A DNA stretch of 64,000 nt from Cupriavidus necator A5-1 (GCF_000744095.1 NZ_JQLI01000001.1:4621691-4685690), one strand, 5' to 3'; shown: positions 17,114 to 25,205, counted from the stretch's first letter. Notes: a model not told the origin generated them from the letters alone. Made by a program: numbers and translations.

Positions 17114-18113
17114 CTCAGATCCGGCAGCGCGCTTCTCGGCCTTGATTCAGCGGTTCTTTATGGAACGTTTAATCGAGCAGCGCAACGTTAGCCCTCGCAC
17201 GGTGGCCAGCTATCGCGACACCTTTCGCTTACTGTTCAGCTTCGCTGAAGCGCATCTGCACAAGCCGCCGCATAAGCTGCGGTTGGCCGATTTTAGCGCA
17301 GACCTGATTCTCGCCTTTCTCAAGTATCTGGAGATCGCGCGTCACAACACCATCCGCAGCCGCAACGCGCGACTAGCAGCAATCCGCTCTTTTGCCCACT
17401 ATGCGACGTTGCTTGAGCCTGCCGCGCTGCCCATTCTTCAGCGCGTGTTGGCCATCCCCATGAAGCGATTCGACAGGCCTATGGTTAGCTTCCTCAGCCG
17501 TGAGGAAGTGCAGGCCATCCTTGATTCTCCATCTGTCAACACCTGGTGTGGTCACCGCGATCAGGTCATGCTGGCTACGCTCTACAATACAGGCGCGCGC
17601 GTGTCCGAGCTCACGGCTATGCGAGTCAGGGACGTCGTATTGGACCGCAGTGCCTGCGTACACCTTCACGGCAAGGGGCGAAAAGAGCGCGCCGTGCCAC
17701 TATGGCGTGCTACCGCGAAACAAATTCGCCGTTGGCTACGCCGGATCAATCCGGATCCGGATCAGTGGCTTTTTCCCAACCGCGCTGGCGGCCAGATGAC
17801 CCGCTCCGGCGTGACAGACAGACTTAGGCTCGCCGCAGCCAGCGCTTCGACGCGCTGTCCGCAGCTTAAGACGAGACGCGTCTCTCCGCACATCATGAGG
17901 CACGCCACTGCCATGCATATGCTTCAGGCTGGCGTAGACCTCACGTTGATTGCGTTGTGGCTTGGCCATGAAAGCCCCGCCACCACCCATATGTACGTGG
18001 AAGCCGATCTGGCCATGAAACAGCGGGCACTAAACGCCATCCAGGCGCCGCAGTTCAAACAGCGTCGGTATCGTCCTTCAAACAACATTCTGGCCTTCCT
18101 CGATGGCCTATGA
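17106..18113 (+). CDS. ritC: Tyrosine recombinase, third gene of the RIT trio
   Basis: A 335-residue recombinase overlapping ritB by eight bases. The core-binding domain includes LIEQRNVSPRTVASYRDTFR. Catalytic residues are Arg in NTGARVSELTAMRV, the GKGRKERAVPL turn, His/Arg in PHIMRHATAMHML, His in WLGHESPATTHMY and the Tyr in THMYVEAD. About 140 bases of non-coding DNA separate its stop from the right terminal repeat. Confidence 0.9.
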   Translation: MTSSDPAARFSALIQRFFMERLIEQRNVSPRTVASYRDTFRLLFSFAEAHLHKPPHKLRLADFSADLILAFLKYLEIARHNTIRSRNARLAAIRSFAHYATLLEPAALPILQRVLAIPMKRFDRPMVSFLSREEVQAILDSPSVNTWCGHRDQVMLATLYNTGARVSELTAMRVRDVVLDRSACVHLHGKGRKERAVPLWRATAKQIRRWLRRINPDPDQWLFPNRAGGQMTRSGVTDRLRLAAASASTRCPQLKTRRVSPHIMRHATAMHMLQAGVDLTLIALWLGHESPATTHMYVEADLAMKQRALNAIQAPQFKQRRYRPSNNILAFLDGL

Positions 18114-18254
18114 TTATGCTTGCCCCGGGAGTCGCGTTCATCCGCCGCTTCCCATGGGCGTACTGTATTCCTGAACCCCTCTGGTAGCGCACGCTCGGCC
18201 CCGACTCGCCGCGGCCGGGCGCGCGACCGGCGGTAAAACACAGAAAGCAAAACT

Positions 18255-18280
18255 CTGCATAATTCTGTCACGTGGATAAG
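18255..18280. repeat. Right terminal inverted repeat of the RIT element
   Basis: It begins CTGCATAATTCTGTC and ends CGTGGATAAG, the perfect reverse complement of 14755-14780. Confidence 0.92.
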
Positions 18281-18310
18281 AAAGACTATGGATTCGAATC
18301 CATAGTCTTT
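18281..18310. repeat. Perfect 30-bp palindrome at the right end of the RIT element
   Basis: The left arm AAAGACTATGGATTC is followed directly by its exact reverse complement. It lies between the right terminal repeat and the IS66 flank and has no copy at the left end. It is probably the spacer between the two ends in a circular form of the element. Confidence 0.9.
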
Positions 18311-19670
18311 CGATGATGTTGTTGTCCAGCGCCGCTCGCCCGTCGGTAACGTAGCGGCTCAGGTACTCCCACTGGTTACGCGTGTAGGCAATCGCCTTGC
18401 CCAGCAGGCTCTCGGGCAATACCAGCGGCGCATGTTCGTCCAGCCATGTCTTGAACGCCGCAAGTAGCGGTACGCTGTGCTGTTGGCGCAGTTGGTACGT
18501 GTAGTCGACACGCGTTTGACCTTCGGGCAGATCTGCTTTGGCGAGCGCCTCGACCTGGTACAGGGCCTTGAAGTATTCGAGGGCCTGAGCTACACGGCCG
18601 CCGGGCTTCTTCTGCCCCTTGAGCGCATCGACAAACGCTCGCCTGGCATGGGCAATGCAACCAAAGTGCTTCGGGCACTCAAGGGTACGCCAGGCGCTGT
18701 AGCCGTCGGTCATCAGCATGCCGGCGTAGCCGGCCAGGAATGCCTGCGGGTATTCCTGGCCGCGTCCGGGCTGGTAGTCGAACAGCACAACCGGCTCGTC
18801 GCTATCCTCGGCGCTTCGATAGCACCACATGTACGACTTGCTCTGCGCGGCCTTGCCTTCCTCCTTGAGCACCTGCACCGTCGTCTCGTCCGCATGGATC
18901 AGTGGTTGCGACAGCAGCGTGCGGCGCAATGCGTCGTACAGCCGGCTGTAGTGCAGTTGCGCGGGCCGGATGATCCAGTTGGCCAGTGTGCCACGGCCGA
19001 CTGCAATGCCGGCGCGACCCAGCGCGTCTTCCATCCGGTACAGCGGCGTGCCGTCCACGTACTTGCCGGTGGTCACCGTCGCCAGCATTGCCGCGCTCGC
19101 ATTGCTGCCCGGCAGTGGTTGCGTCGGCATTGGCGCGATCAACACCGGCGTGCGTTCGGCATTGCGCTCGCATTGCCGGCACGCGTATTTGAAGCGGACA
19201 TGCTGCAGCACGGAGACTTTTGTTTCGATGTGCAACTGCTCGCTAACTTCCTCGCCCAAGCGGTGCATCGCTCCTTGGCAGCACGTGCAGATCTTCTGGT
19301 CTTCGGTCAGGTCGTACTCGATGCGCTGGCGTGGCAACTCCGCCGGCAGCGGCTTGCGGCCACGTTTGCGGCCTGCGGGCTTATCAGGCTCTGGCAGCCC
19401 CGTGTCCAGCGGCGTGAGCGCGCCATCCTCATCGTCGTCGGCCAGCGCCGCGGTAGCCATCTGCTCCGCCTCATCGAACACGCGGTCCTTGAGCTTCTCG
19501 CTGCTTGGTGCGAAGCGCTTGGACTGCGCGAGGCGGAATTGTTCCTCAAGGAGCTTGATGCGCTCGGTCAGCTCAGCGATGTGCTGGGCGTTGGTGGTAG
19601 CCTGCGCTTCGAGCTCGCGGATATAGGCCTGGGCGGCCAGCGGCAATCGGGAGAAGTCGTGTTCGTTCAT
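18311..19670 (-). pseudogene. tnpC: IS66 transposase tnpC, 5' portion
   Basis: It carries the N-terminal coiled-coil region (AYIRELEAQATTNAQHIAEL, TERIKLLEEQFRLAQSKRFA), the zinc-finger region (CTCCQGAMHRLGEE; CRQCERNAERTP) and the DDE domain up to the catalytic Glu region (DNNIIER). An acidic residue lies in LIHADETTVQVLKEEG. Reading continues through the RIT palindrome to a stop at 18138, giving an aberrant C-terminus. The start at 19670 (MNEHDFSRLPLAAQ) fits the family. The interruption should abolish transposition by this copy. Confidence 0.9.
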
Positions 19671-19727
19671 GCTGAACACGATAGTGCAGCCGCGGCGCAA
19701 TTAGGTATACGTCACACCGAACAACAA

Positions 19728-20081
19728 TCAAGCCGTGTGCTGATATTTGCGCGACGGGTGCCGCTGCATGGCGTCCACGTCGATACCGTCCAGCAGCCAG
19801 TGCAACTGCTCGGTCGTCAGTTCGACCACCGTCTGCTGACGCCGTGGCCACACGAAGCGGTCTTCCTCGAGGCGCTTGAGCAGCAACCAGAACCCGTTGC
19901 GGTCCCATAGCAACAGCTTGATGCGATTGCGCCGACGGTTATGAAAGGCGTAGACGGCGCGGGCAAAGGGATCAAGCTGCATTGACTGCTCCACCAGGGC
20001 AACCAACCCATTGATCCCCAGGCGGAAATCCACCGCATTGCGGTGCAGGTAGACCTGCAGGTCAGCGTCGAGCCGGAACAT
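19728..20081 (-). CDS. tnpB: IS66 accessory protein TnpB
   Basis: The 117-residue protein of the IS66 Orf2 family starts MFRLDADLQVYLHRNAVDFR, and family motifs follow: GLVALVEQSMQLDPFARAVY and FHNRRRNRIKLLLWDRNGFW. Its start overlaps the tnpA stop (TGATG), as is usual for coupling. It is required with TnpA and TnpC for transposition; its exact job is not settled. Confidence 0.92.
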   Translation of the reverse strand: MFRLDADLQVYLHRNAVDFRLGINGLVALVEQSMQLDPFARAVYAFHNRRRNRIKLLLWDRNGFWLLLKRLEEDRFVWPRRQQTVVELTTEQLHWLLDGIDVDAMQRHPSRKYQHTA

Positions 20082-20557
20082 CAACGCGCTCCCAACGCTT
20101 CGATCAGTGCCTTTACCAGCGCAACGTCCTGCCCGCCGCATTCTAGCTCGACCGTCACGCCGTTAGGCAACCGCGCCGTCAGTAGCGCCGGCTGCAGTGG
20201 CAGACGCGGCGATGGCTGAGGGGCAGCAGGCGCTTGGGTCCGCAGACGTTCCAGCGCCACCGCCGACTCCGGGACGCGCGTTACGCCGCTAATCTCGACG
20301 ACCGGTGCGAACGCTGGCAACGCAGATTCAGCACTACCGGCCGCGGCGGCTTCATTTGCCACTTGGTGTAGCTGGATCCACTTGCGCAACTGGTTCGTAT
20401 TGATGCCGAGCTTGAGGGCCATCCCTGACACCGAGACCCCTGGCCGCAGACACGCCTCGACCAAGCGGCGCTTATCCCCCGGGTCAAAGTCGCGTTTTCC
20501 GTTGGAGCGAACACGGATCACCCTCAGCGGCGGAACTTCCCATTCGTTGTCCATCAT
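20081..20557 (-). CDS. tnpA: IS66 accessory protein TnpA
   Basis: The ~158-residue protein has a helix-turn-helix near residues 24-64 (RDFDPGDKRRLVEACLRPG, VSVSGMALKLGINTNQLRKW) and a C-terminal PNGVTVELECGGQDVALVKA motif of IS66 Orf1 proteins. Starts at 20557 or 20554 are both possible. It lies next to the right IS66 end. Confidence 0.9.
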   Translation of the reverse strand: MMDNEWEVPPLRVIRVRSNGKRDFDPGDKRRLVEACLRPGVSVSGMALKLGINTNQLRKWIQLHQVANEAAAAGSAESALPAFAPVVEISGVTRVPESAVALERLRTQAPAAPQPSPRLPLQPALLTARLPNGVTVELECGGQDVALVKALIEALGAR

Positions 20558-20641
20558 GCTTGCGTCCGCAAATAGTGGTTGCGGACGCAAGCCTGCCCGC
20601 TCTCAGCCGCAAACGCTAGGTGCGGCTAATTTCGCGCTTAC

Positions 20642-20649
20642 AAAGGCTG
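20642..20649. repeat. Right target-site duplication of the IS66 element
   Basis: AAAGGCTG, identical to 14063-14070. Confidence 0.9.
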
Positions 20650-21016
20650 GGTCATACAACGCCATTGGCATGGCCAGACCGGCAAGCACCCAGGCCGCAT
20701 AGACGGTCCAGACATTCGTCGCTGACGCCAGCGCAAGCAGGGCCGCTGCGGCGACGACAGAGCCAGCACAGAGAATCCGTTTTCCTCCAAATCGGTCAAT
20801 CGCCTTGCCCACATTGGGGGAGGTCAGGGAGGACGTCAGCAGGGCTAATGTGAACGCGCCAAAAAGTACCGGCTGGCTAAGCTGCAGTTCGGTTTGTATT
20901 GGCTTGGAGAGCACAGCGAAAGCGTAGTACAAACTCCCCCAGGACGCTATTTGAGCGACTCCGAGTGCCGGAATCGTATAGACCAAGCGGGCCGACGAGT
21001 CTGACCTCTCCAGCAC
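20642..21016 (-). pseudogene. MFS permease, 5' portion (cut by IS66)
   Basis: It encodes the first 125 residues of an MFS permease: YTIPALGVAQIASWGSLYYA, then the loop PNVGKAIDRFGGKRIL between helices 2 and 3, and VWTVYAAWVLAGLAMPMALY. It ends exactly at the IS66 duplication and continues at 14062. The start is a GTG at 21016 without an evident ribosome-binding site. An ATG 26 bases upstream (MSEALETGK) lies in another frame, so a further small break near the start is possible. It is downstream of aqpS. Confidence 0.85.
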
Positions 21017-21049
21017 TTTCCGGTCTCAAGCGCTTCACTCATATAGAAG

Positions 21050-21070
21050 CGCCCGGTCTGTGGCCGGGCG
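21050..21070. terminator. GC-rich hairpin between aqpS and the MFS gene
   Basis: Stem CGCCCGG / CCGGGCG with a 7-base loop. No clear T-run follows on the minus strand, so it may attenuate or process the transcript rather than end it fully. Confidence 0.4.
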
Positions 21071-21236
21071 TTAAGGGTTCGAGTTTCTTACTGCGGTGTC
21101 ATGCACGGCGCCAGCCTTAATGGCCAAGACGCTGATGAGAGCATCCGCTCTACCGTCTGGTGGCGCTAGCGCCCTTGGCACTTCACGGAGTCCGGCATCG
21201 TCATGCTCGGCAATTGCTTCACGACGACGCGCTGCG

Positions 21237-21941
21237 TCATTTTGTGCCCTGCTCAACTACAGCATCGGTCGCGCTCCTCGGCAAGCTATGCAAGCGCTCG
21301 AACCAAAGGAACATGACAACGGCAAGGGCGCCACCCACCAGTTGGCTGAGGATGAATCCAGGTGCATCGACTGGTCGGATGCCTGCAAACGTGTCGGTGA
21401 GCGAGCGTGCGATAGTGACCGTGGGGTTAGCGAATGACGTCGATGCCGTGAACCAGTAAGCCGCCGTGATATAGCCGCCGACCGCAACTGGGACAAACTC
21501 CAGGCGCCGCTTCGCGACGTTCAGAATGACCGTAAGCAAGCCGAACGAGGCCACAACCTCACTCCACCACTGTGATGGGCCGGTGCGCACATGCCCCGAC
21601 ACTTCTATCAGCGGCAGGTCAAACATGCCATGAGCGGCCACCACGCCGGCAATCGCCCCGAGGCCTTGTGCGACGACATAGGCTCCAGCGTGCTTCCAGC
21701 GCAGCTTACCAAGGCAAACCTCGGCAAGCGTCACGATGGGATTGAAGTGTGCGCCTGAGATATTAATGAAGGTGGCGATGAGCGCCACGAGTCCCGCGCC
21801 GGTCGCCAGGGTATTGGCGAGCAGTGCAATTCCGACATTGCCGCCGGCGAGCCGCTCGCCCATGATGCCGGAACCGACGACGGTCGCGAGGAGGAGCGCG
21901 GAGCCCAGGAACTCCGCGACTACGGCGTGGCGCAATCTCAT
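21237..21941 (-). CDS. aqpS: Aquaglyceroporin in the ars operon (AqpS-like)
   Basis: The 234-residue MIP-family channel has six membrane segments. The first NPA-like box is SGAHFNPIVTL and the second is changed (TSFANPTVTIARSLTDTFAG, NPT instead of NPA). AqpS-type channels replace ArsB or Acr3 in some ars operons and let arsenite flow out after arsenate reduction. The start overlaps the arsC stop by four bases. No arsB or acr3 occurs in the window, consistent with this role. Confidence 0.88.
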   Translation of the reverse strand: MRLRHAVVAEFLGSALLLATVVGSGIMGERLAGGNVGIALLANTLATGAGLVALIATFINISGAHFNPIVTLAEVCLGKLRWKHAGAYVVAQGLGAIAGVVAAHGMFDLPLIEVSGHVRTGPSQWWSEVVASFGLLTVILNVAKRRLEFVPVAVGGYITAAYWFTASTSFANPTVTIARSLTDTFAGIRPVDAPGFILSQLVGGALAVVMFLWFERLHSLPRSATDAVVEQGTK

Positions 21942-22438
21942 GGTTTTGCTTTCCCGATGTTGGTCACTTCCTTCTTCACCGCAAGCCGGTCGAGAGATGC
22001 GAGGGGCAAGCTCTTGAAGAGGTCAAGCCTCTTGCGAAGTGTGGCTGCGGCGTCTTTGAATGCACGCTTCTTTGTTTCATCCGAGCCCTCAACAGCGGCA
22101 GGGTCTGGAACCCCCCAGTGCGCGGTGATGGGTTGCCCTGGCCAGATGGGGCACTGCTCGCCTGCGGCCTGGTCACACACGGTGAACACGAAGTCCATCA
22201 CGGGCGCATCCGACGTGGCAAACTCACTCCACGACTTGCTTCGAAGGCCCACGGTGGGAAGTCCCATCTGTGTCAGGAGTTGCAGCGTCAAGGGATGGAT
22301 TTCTCCCTTCGAGTGACTGCCAGCCGAGTAGGCCCTGAATCGCCCGCCCCCGAGGGCATTCAACTGAACCTCGGCCAGCACGCTGCGCGCTGAATTGCCG
22401 GTGCAAAGAAACAAAACGTTGTAAACCTTATCACTCAT
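21938..22438 (-). CDS. arsC: Arsenate reductase (low-molecular-weight phosphatase type), second copy
   Basis: The 166-residue protein has the P-loop VLFLCTGNSARS (Cys-x5-Arg) and the conserved FVFTVCDQAAGEQCPIWPG with its further catalytic cysteines. It reduces arsenate to arsenite with thioredoxin or a similar donor. It is clearly related to the copy at 22473-22991 but divergent, so this is not a recent duplication. It overlaps aqpS by four bases. Confidence 0.9.
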   Translation of the reverse strand: MSDKVYNVLFLCTGNSARSVLAEVQLNALGGGRFRAYSAGSHSKGEIHPLTLQLLTQMGLPTVGLRSKSWSEFATSDAPVMDFVFTVCDQAAGEQCPIWPGQPITAHWGVPDPAAVEGSDETKKRAFKDAAATLRKRLDLFKSLPLASLDRLAVKKEVTNIGKAKP

Positions 22439-22472
22439 GTCGAACACCGCGTGGGTAGGCAAGTCCCGGTTA

Positions 22473-22991
22473 TCAGGTCGCACCGATGGCAGTGACATCG
22501 ATGTCGCCAACCCGTTGCAGCTCAGCGCGAATGGCAGTCTCATCGAGGTCCTCAAGTGGCACCTTGAGGAATGCCTCGACGCGGTACTTAATCTGCTGGA
22601 ATACCTGCTCGAAGGCGGCACGCTTCGCTTCATCAGTGCCCTCGACCGCGGCGGGGTCATAGAAACCCCAATGCGCGGATGATGGGTGTCCAGGCCAGAG
22701 CGGGCAGACTTCCCCTGCAGCTTGGTCGCAAACCGTGATGATGAAGTCCATGTGCGGCGCATCGGCCTTGGCGAACTCGTCCCATGACTTGCTGCGCAGA
22801 TTCGACAGGTCGTACCATGTCTTCTGGACCTGCTCGACAGCGAACGGATTCACCTTGCCCGACGGCTGGCTGCCCGCACTGAACGTCTTGAAGCGGCCAT
22901 TGCCCATAGTTGCCAGAAGGGCTTCGGCCATGATGCTGCGTGACGTATTGCCAGTGCAGAGGAAGAGGACGTTATAAGTGTCTTTGCTCAT
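22473..22991 (-). CDS. arsC: Arsenate reductase (low-molecular-weight phosphatase type), first copy
   Basis: The 172-residue protein has P-loop VLFLCTGNTSRS and FIITVCDQAAGEVCPLWPG. The family reduces arsenate through a Cys cascade. The ATG at 22991 overlaps the arsI stop. The C-terminal tail (EDLDETAIRAELQRVGDIDV) differs from the second copy. Two arsC genes in a row may reflect different electron donors or dosage. Confidence 0.9.
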   Translation of the reverse strand: MSKDTYNVLFLCTGNTSRSIMAEALLATMGNGRFKTFSAGSQPSGKVNPFAVEQVQKTWYDLSNLRSKSWDEFAKADAPHMDFIITVCDQAAGEVCPLWPGHPSSAHWGFYDPAAVEGTDEAKRAAFEQVFQQIKYRVEAFLKVPLEDLDETAIRAELQRVGDIDVTAIGAT

Positions 22992-23443
22992 TTGTCGCGA
23001 GTGCGAAAGGTGATGGTGGCTGGCGTAGGAGCGCAGCAAGCCGAAGCGGATGCGTCGGGGCGCGATTCGCCGAACGTAGGGATTGAGTCAAGCGTGTGGT
23101 ACGACTCCCACGCGATGCCTTGGGGGTCTACAGTCCAATACTTGTCCGACTTGGCATAGCAACAGTTGGTGCCAATCTGCGCTTCCATCGGAAGCTCCGC
23201 ATTGGCGAGTCGCGTCTGCATTTCGTTGAGTTCCTCTTCGGACTCGACCTGGACACCGAGGTGGTCCACGCCAGCCTTGCGGCCACGCATGGAAATCGCG
23301 AAGTTGACGCGCGGGTCCTCCAGCATCCATTTCGCGTAGTCGTCCTTAGTCACGGTTGGCTCGCTCGCGAAAAGCGCTGAGTAGAAGCGGATGCTCTCCG
23401 CCAAGTTATCGACGGATACATGGACGTGCAGTCTCTTCATCAT
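22988..23443 (-). CDS. arsI: ArsI-like C-As lyase (VOC-fold dioxygenase)
   Basis: The 151-residue VOC protein starts KRLHVHVSVDNLAESIRFYS. The adjacent cysteines that bind trivalent organoarsenicals in ArsI lie in IGTNCCYAKSDKYWTVDP (Cys 94-95). The likely Fe ligands are the N-terminal His, His61 (GVDHLGVQV) and the Glu of AWESY. ArsI splits the carbon-arsenic bond of methylarsenite and aromatic arsenicals. The C-terminal tail holds a further CC pair (SACCAPTPA). The family also includes CadI-like proteins, so substrate is inferred from the CC motif and operon. Confidence 0.85.
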   Translation of the reverse strand: MMKRLHVHVSVDNLAESIRFYSALFASEPTVTKDDYAKWMLEDPRVNFAISMRGRKAGVDHLGVQVESEEELNEMQTRLANAELPMEAQIGTNCCYAKSDKYWTVDPQGIAWESYHTLDSIPTFGESRPDASASACCAPTPATITFRTRDK

Positions 23444-23775
23444 TTGTCCCCACAGGTCGCGCAATCACTATCCGGTATCGCGGCACAGGGCTCCCCCTGG
23501 CAGCAGTTCTCGGTCAGAAATGCAATGAGTTCATTCATGGTCGCGTAGTTGGCCGAATAAATAACGTACCGGCTTTCCTGCCGAGAGGTCACCAAGCCCG
23601 CATGCGCCAACTCCTTCAGGTGGAAGGAAAGCGATGACGGCGGTGTATCCATCGCTTCGGCGATGCGCCCCGCAGACATTCCCTCAGGCCCAGCACGCAT
23701 AAGGAGGCGGTAGACCTCAAGACGCGACGCAGCGGCAAGTGCTGCAAGCGCCGCAATAGCTTCGCTCGTTTCCAT
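23440..23775 (-). CDS. arsR: ArsR arsenite-responsive repressor
   Basis: The 111-residue winged-helix protein starts METSEAIAALAALAAASRLE; the recognition region is PPSSLSFHLKELAHAGLVTS. The C-terminal cysteines (ENCCQGEPCAAIPDSDCATC) form the probable As(III) site. It is the first gene of arsR-arsI-arsC-arsC-aqpS, with ATGA overlap into arsI, and should repress this operon until arsenite binds. Confidence 0.93.
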   Translation of the reverse strand: METSEAIAALAALAAASRLEVYRLLMRAGPEGMSAGRIAEAMDTPPSSLSFHLKELAHAGLVTSRQESRYVIYSANYATMNELIAFLTENCCQGEPCAAIPDSDCATCGDK

Positions 23776-23795
23776 ATTTCCACGATATACGAAAT
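23776..23795. promoter_or_regulatory. Candidate ArsR operator at the arsR start
   Basis: Inverted repeat ATTTC / GAAAT with a 10-base AT-rich centre lies directly upstream of the arsR start codon. ATTTCCA also occurs in the pstS-arsR gap at 11048. Confidence 0.35.
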
Positions 23796-23956
23796 GAAGA
23801 GCGGTCGCAAGAGAAGGTTTGATGACGACTCCCGGTAAGAAGTGTTGCCCGAGCGGCCAAGATAGTTGTCGTTCGACCGGTCAAAGTAGTTGACGCTCTA
23901 CAGGCTCCGAAGCCGCTCAGTGAGCGAGAACTGTGAAGTCATGCGCAGCCGAATTA

Positions 23957-24283
23957 TCACTCGACCTTGAAATGCTCGACGGACTGGCCTGCATTCACCG
24001 CGCGCTGTAGCCAGTCGGGTAGCTTTCCGTTGCCATCCCAGACGTGGCCGGCGGCGTCCCTATAGCGAACGCAAGCAGCGGTATTTGCGTCGGAGCGCGA
24101 GGGCCGCTCTGAAAAGCATCCGGCCGCGACCAGGTCATCAATGGAGATACCGTTGCGGGCCATTTGCGACTTTACCCAAAGAATGGCGTCCGCACGCTGC
24201 CGTAGCTGCTGCATCTCGGAGCCATAGGGAAAGGCGTGAAAGGGTTGGGTGGCGACTTCAGCCACAGGTAAGCGCTTCGTCAT
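23957..24283 (-). CDS. H-NS-family nucleoid protein
   Basis: The 108-residue protein carries the H-NS C-terminal DNA-binding motif (YRDAAGHVWDGNGKLPDWLQ, then RAVNAGQSVEHFKVE). The N-terminus (QQLRQRADAILWVKSQMARN) could act in oligomerisation but is shorter than in classic H-NS. Such proteins silence AT-rich foreign DNA and are frequent on plasmids and islands. It is monocistronic. The tail matches the small protein at 681-902. Confidence 0.8.
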   Translation of the reverse strand: MTKRLPVAEVATQPFHAFPYGSEMQQLRQRADAILWVKSQMARNGISIDDLVAAGCFSERPSRSDANTAACVRYRDAAGHVWDGNGKLPDWLQRAVNAGQSVEHFKVE

Positions 24284-24588
24284 TGACTAAAAAGCGTGGA
24301 CGGCGTGCCTTGATGTGATGGCCCTATCGTAGCGGGCTACCGCTCGCAAAGCCACGGCATGAGAACCTCAAGGCGCCGTGACCCAGCGTGGTTTGGAGTG
24401 TGAGAAACCAACGCCGGTTCCGAGCCGCCTTTGCGCTTCGTGTGAAAAAAGCAAGCGAGCAGCGCGCGACTGACGCTGCTCGGCTATCGAATTCGCTGTG
24501 GGGGGCGCAGCGAATTCGGTGTATCGGTTTTGGCATCCGCTTAAAGTACGAATCCTGTACGAAAGGGCTGCTTCTTACTCACAGCGGC
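24284..24588. other. Intergenic, no gene seen
   Basis: No supported coding sequence or RNA gene. The stretch separates the H-NS-like gene from the 3' end of the LexA-box gene. Confidence 0.35.
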
Positions 24589-24975
24589 CTAACGCCTAGA
24601 AAGCTTCCGCTTCACTTTGTCAAGCACGTGCTGGTGCTTGTCCGCGGCTTCCTCCCATGTGAGCGAGTCGAACGTCTTGTTAATCGCGCGAGCCCGCAAA
24701 CTTGTCCGGAACATTGGCGGCTTGTCGTCGTGCTTGCTGGCCCATCCCGAGAAGCAGGTCCAGACCTCGGCATTGTATTCGGGCAGCAAATCCTTTATTT
24801 GGTAGGCGTTGCTCTGCCAGGAACTCCAGCGCGCGTGAACGCCATAGTCATAGACGCGAACCGGCCGGCCGACGTCGTCGAGTATGTAGTACCGGTCGTA
24901 ATCCGGGTCGATGGGACAGGCCTCGTAGCCGCCCGGCGGTGCTGGCGGATGCGGAGGGACTTCCAGTCGTGGCAT
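24589..24975 (-). CDS. Hypothetical protein under a LexA box
   Basis: The 128-residue protein starts MPRLEVPPHPPAPPGGYEAC and is not recognised. It has a proline-rich N-terminus, an aromatic middle (DPDYDRYYILDDVGRPVRVY; HARWSSWQSNAYQIKDLLPE) and a basic helical end (TWEEAADKHQHVLDKVKRKL). There is no signal peptide or membrane helix. A near-consensus SOS box lies 12 bases before the start codon, so the gene should be repressed by LexA and induced by DNA damage. The opposite-strand open frame over this region is a shadow. Confidence 0.65.
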   Translation of the reverse strand: MPRLEVPPHPPAPPGGYEACPIDPDYDRYYILDDVGRPVRVYDYGVHARWSSWQSNAYQIKDLLPEYNAEVWTCFSGWASKHDDKPPMFRTSLRARAINKTFDSLTWEEAADKHQHVLDKVKRKLSRR

Positions 24976-24987
24976 GGTCGTAGTCGA

Positions 24988-25007
24988 TACTGTACAAATG
25001 TACAGTA
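24988..25007. promoter_or_regulatory. LexA (SOS) box
   Basis: TACTGTACAAATGTACAGTA has the CTGT-N8-ACAG consensus with fully symmetric arms (ATACTGTACA / TGTACAGTAT around AA, 24987-25008). Confidence 0.8.
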
Positions 25008-25205
25008 TAACGGCGCCGACACAGGCCGGCAAACTTGGTTCTCCGGATGAGGGCGGGTTCCGTAGGCTGCTCGCATACAAGGCCGAGAAATCGACGATAC
25101 CCCTAAGTCACGATTTGGCAACGGCGCATGCCGCGCTTTTCCTCGCGGACCGGACCGTATAGCCTCATTCAAGCCTGCGATGTTGTGTGGGGGAGAGAAC
25201 TGACG

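Larger units (their letters stand above)
14755..18310. mobile_element. RIT element (recombinase in trio) inserted in IS66 tnpC
   Basis: The element holds three overlapping tyrosine-recombinase genes, the known hallmark of RIT elements. Its terminal inverted repeats are perfect over 26 bp (14755-14780 and 18255-18280; 28 bp if the flanking TT/AA is counted). Outside the right repeat lies a perfect 30-bp palindrome (18281-18310), absent on the left. Removing 14755-18310 restores tnpC without gain or loss, so these are the exact boundaries. No classic multi-base target duplication is visible. Confidence 0.92.
14071..20641. mobile_element. IS66-family insertion sequence carrying a nested RIT element
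   Basis: The ends are imperfect inverted repeats starting GTAAC/GTAAG (14071-14093 and 20619-20641, about 16 of 23 bases matching), bounded by an exact 8-bp duplication. Inside on the minus strand are tnpA, tnpB and tnpC; on the plus strand there is a small accessory gene (14152-14430). tnpC is interrupted by a 3556-bp RIT element. The 6571-bp total therefore leaves about 3.0 kb for the IS itself. It lies within an MFS gene, which it splits. Confidence 0.92.

Noticed and set aside
18477..19910. A 477-codon plus-strand open frame over the IS66 genes
   Set aside because: It is antisense to tnpC and tnpB, which are unmistakable; the translated protein is Arg/His/Gln-rich shadow sequence.
24388..25050. 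A 220-codon plus-strand open frame
   Set aside because: It lies opposite the LexA-box gene. The minus-strand protein has a regulatory site and better composition; long antisense frames are common in GC-rich DNA.
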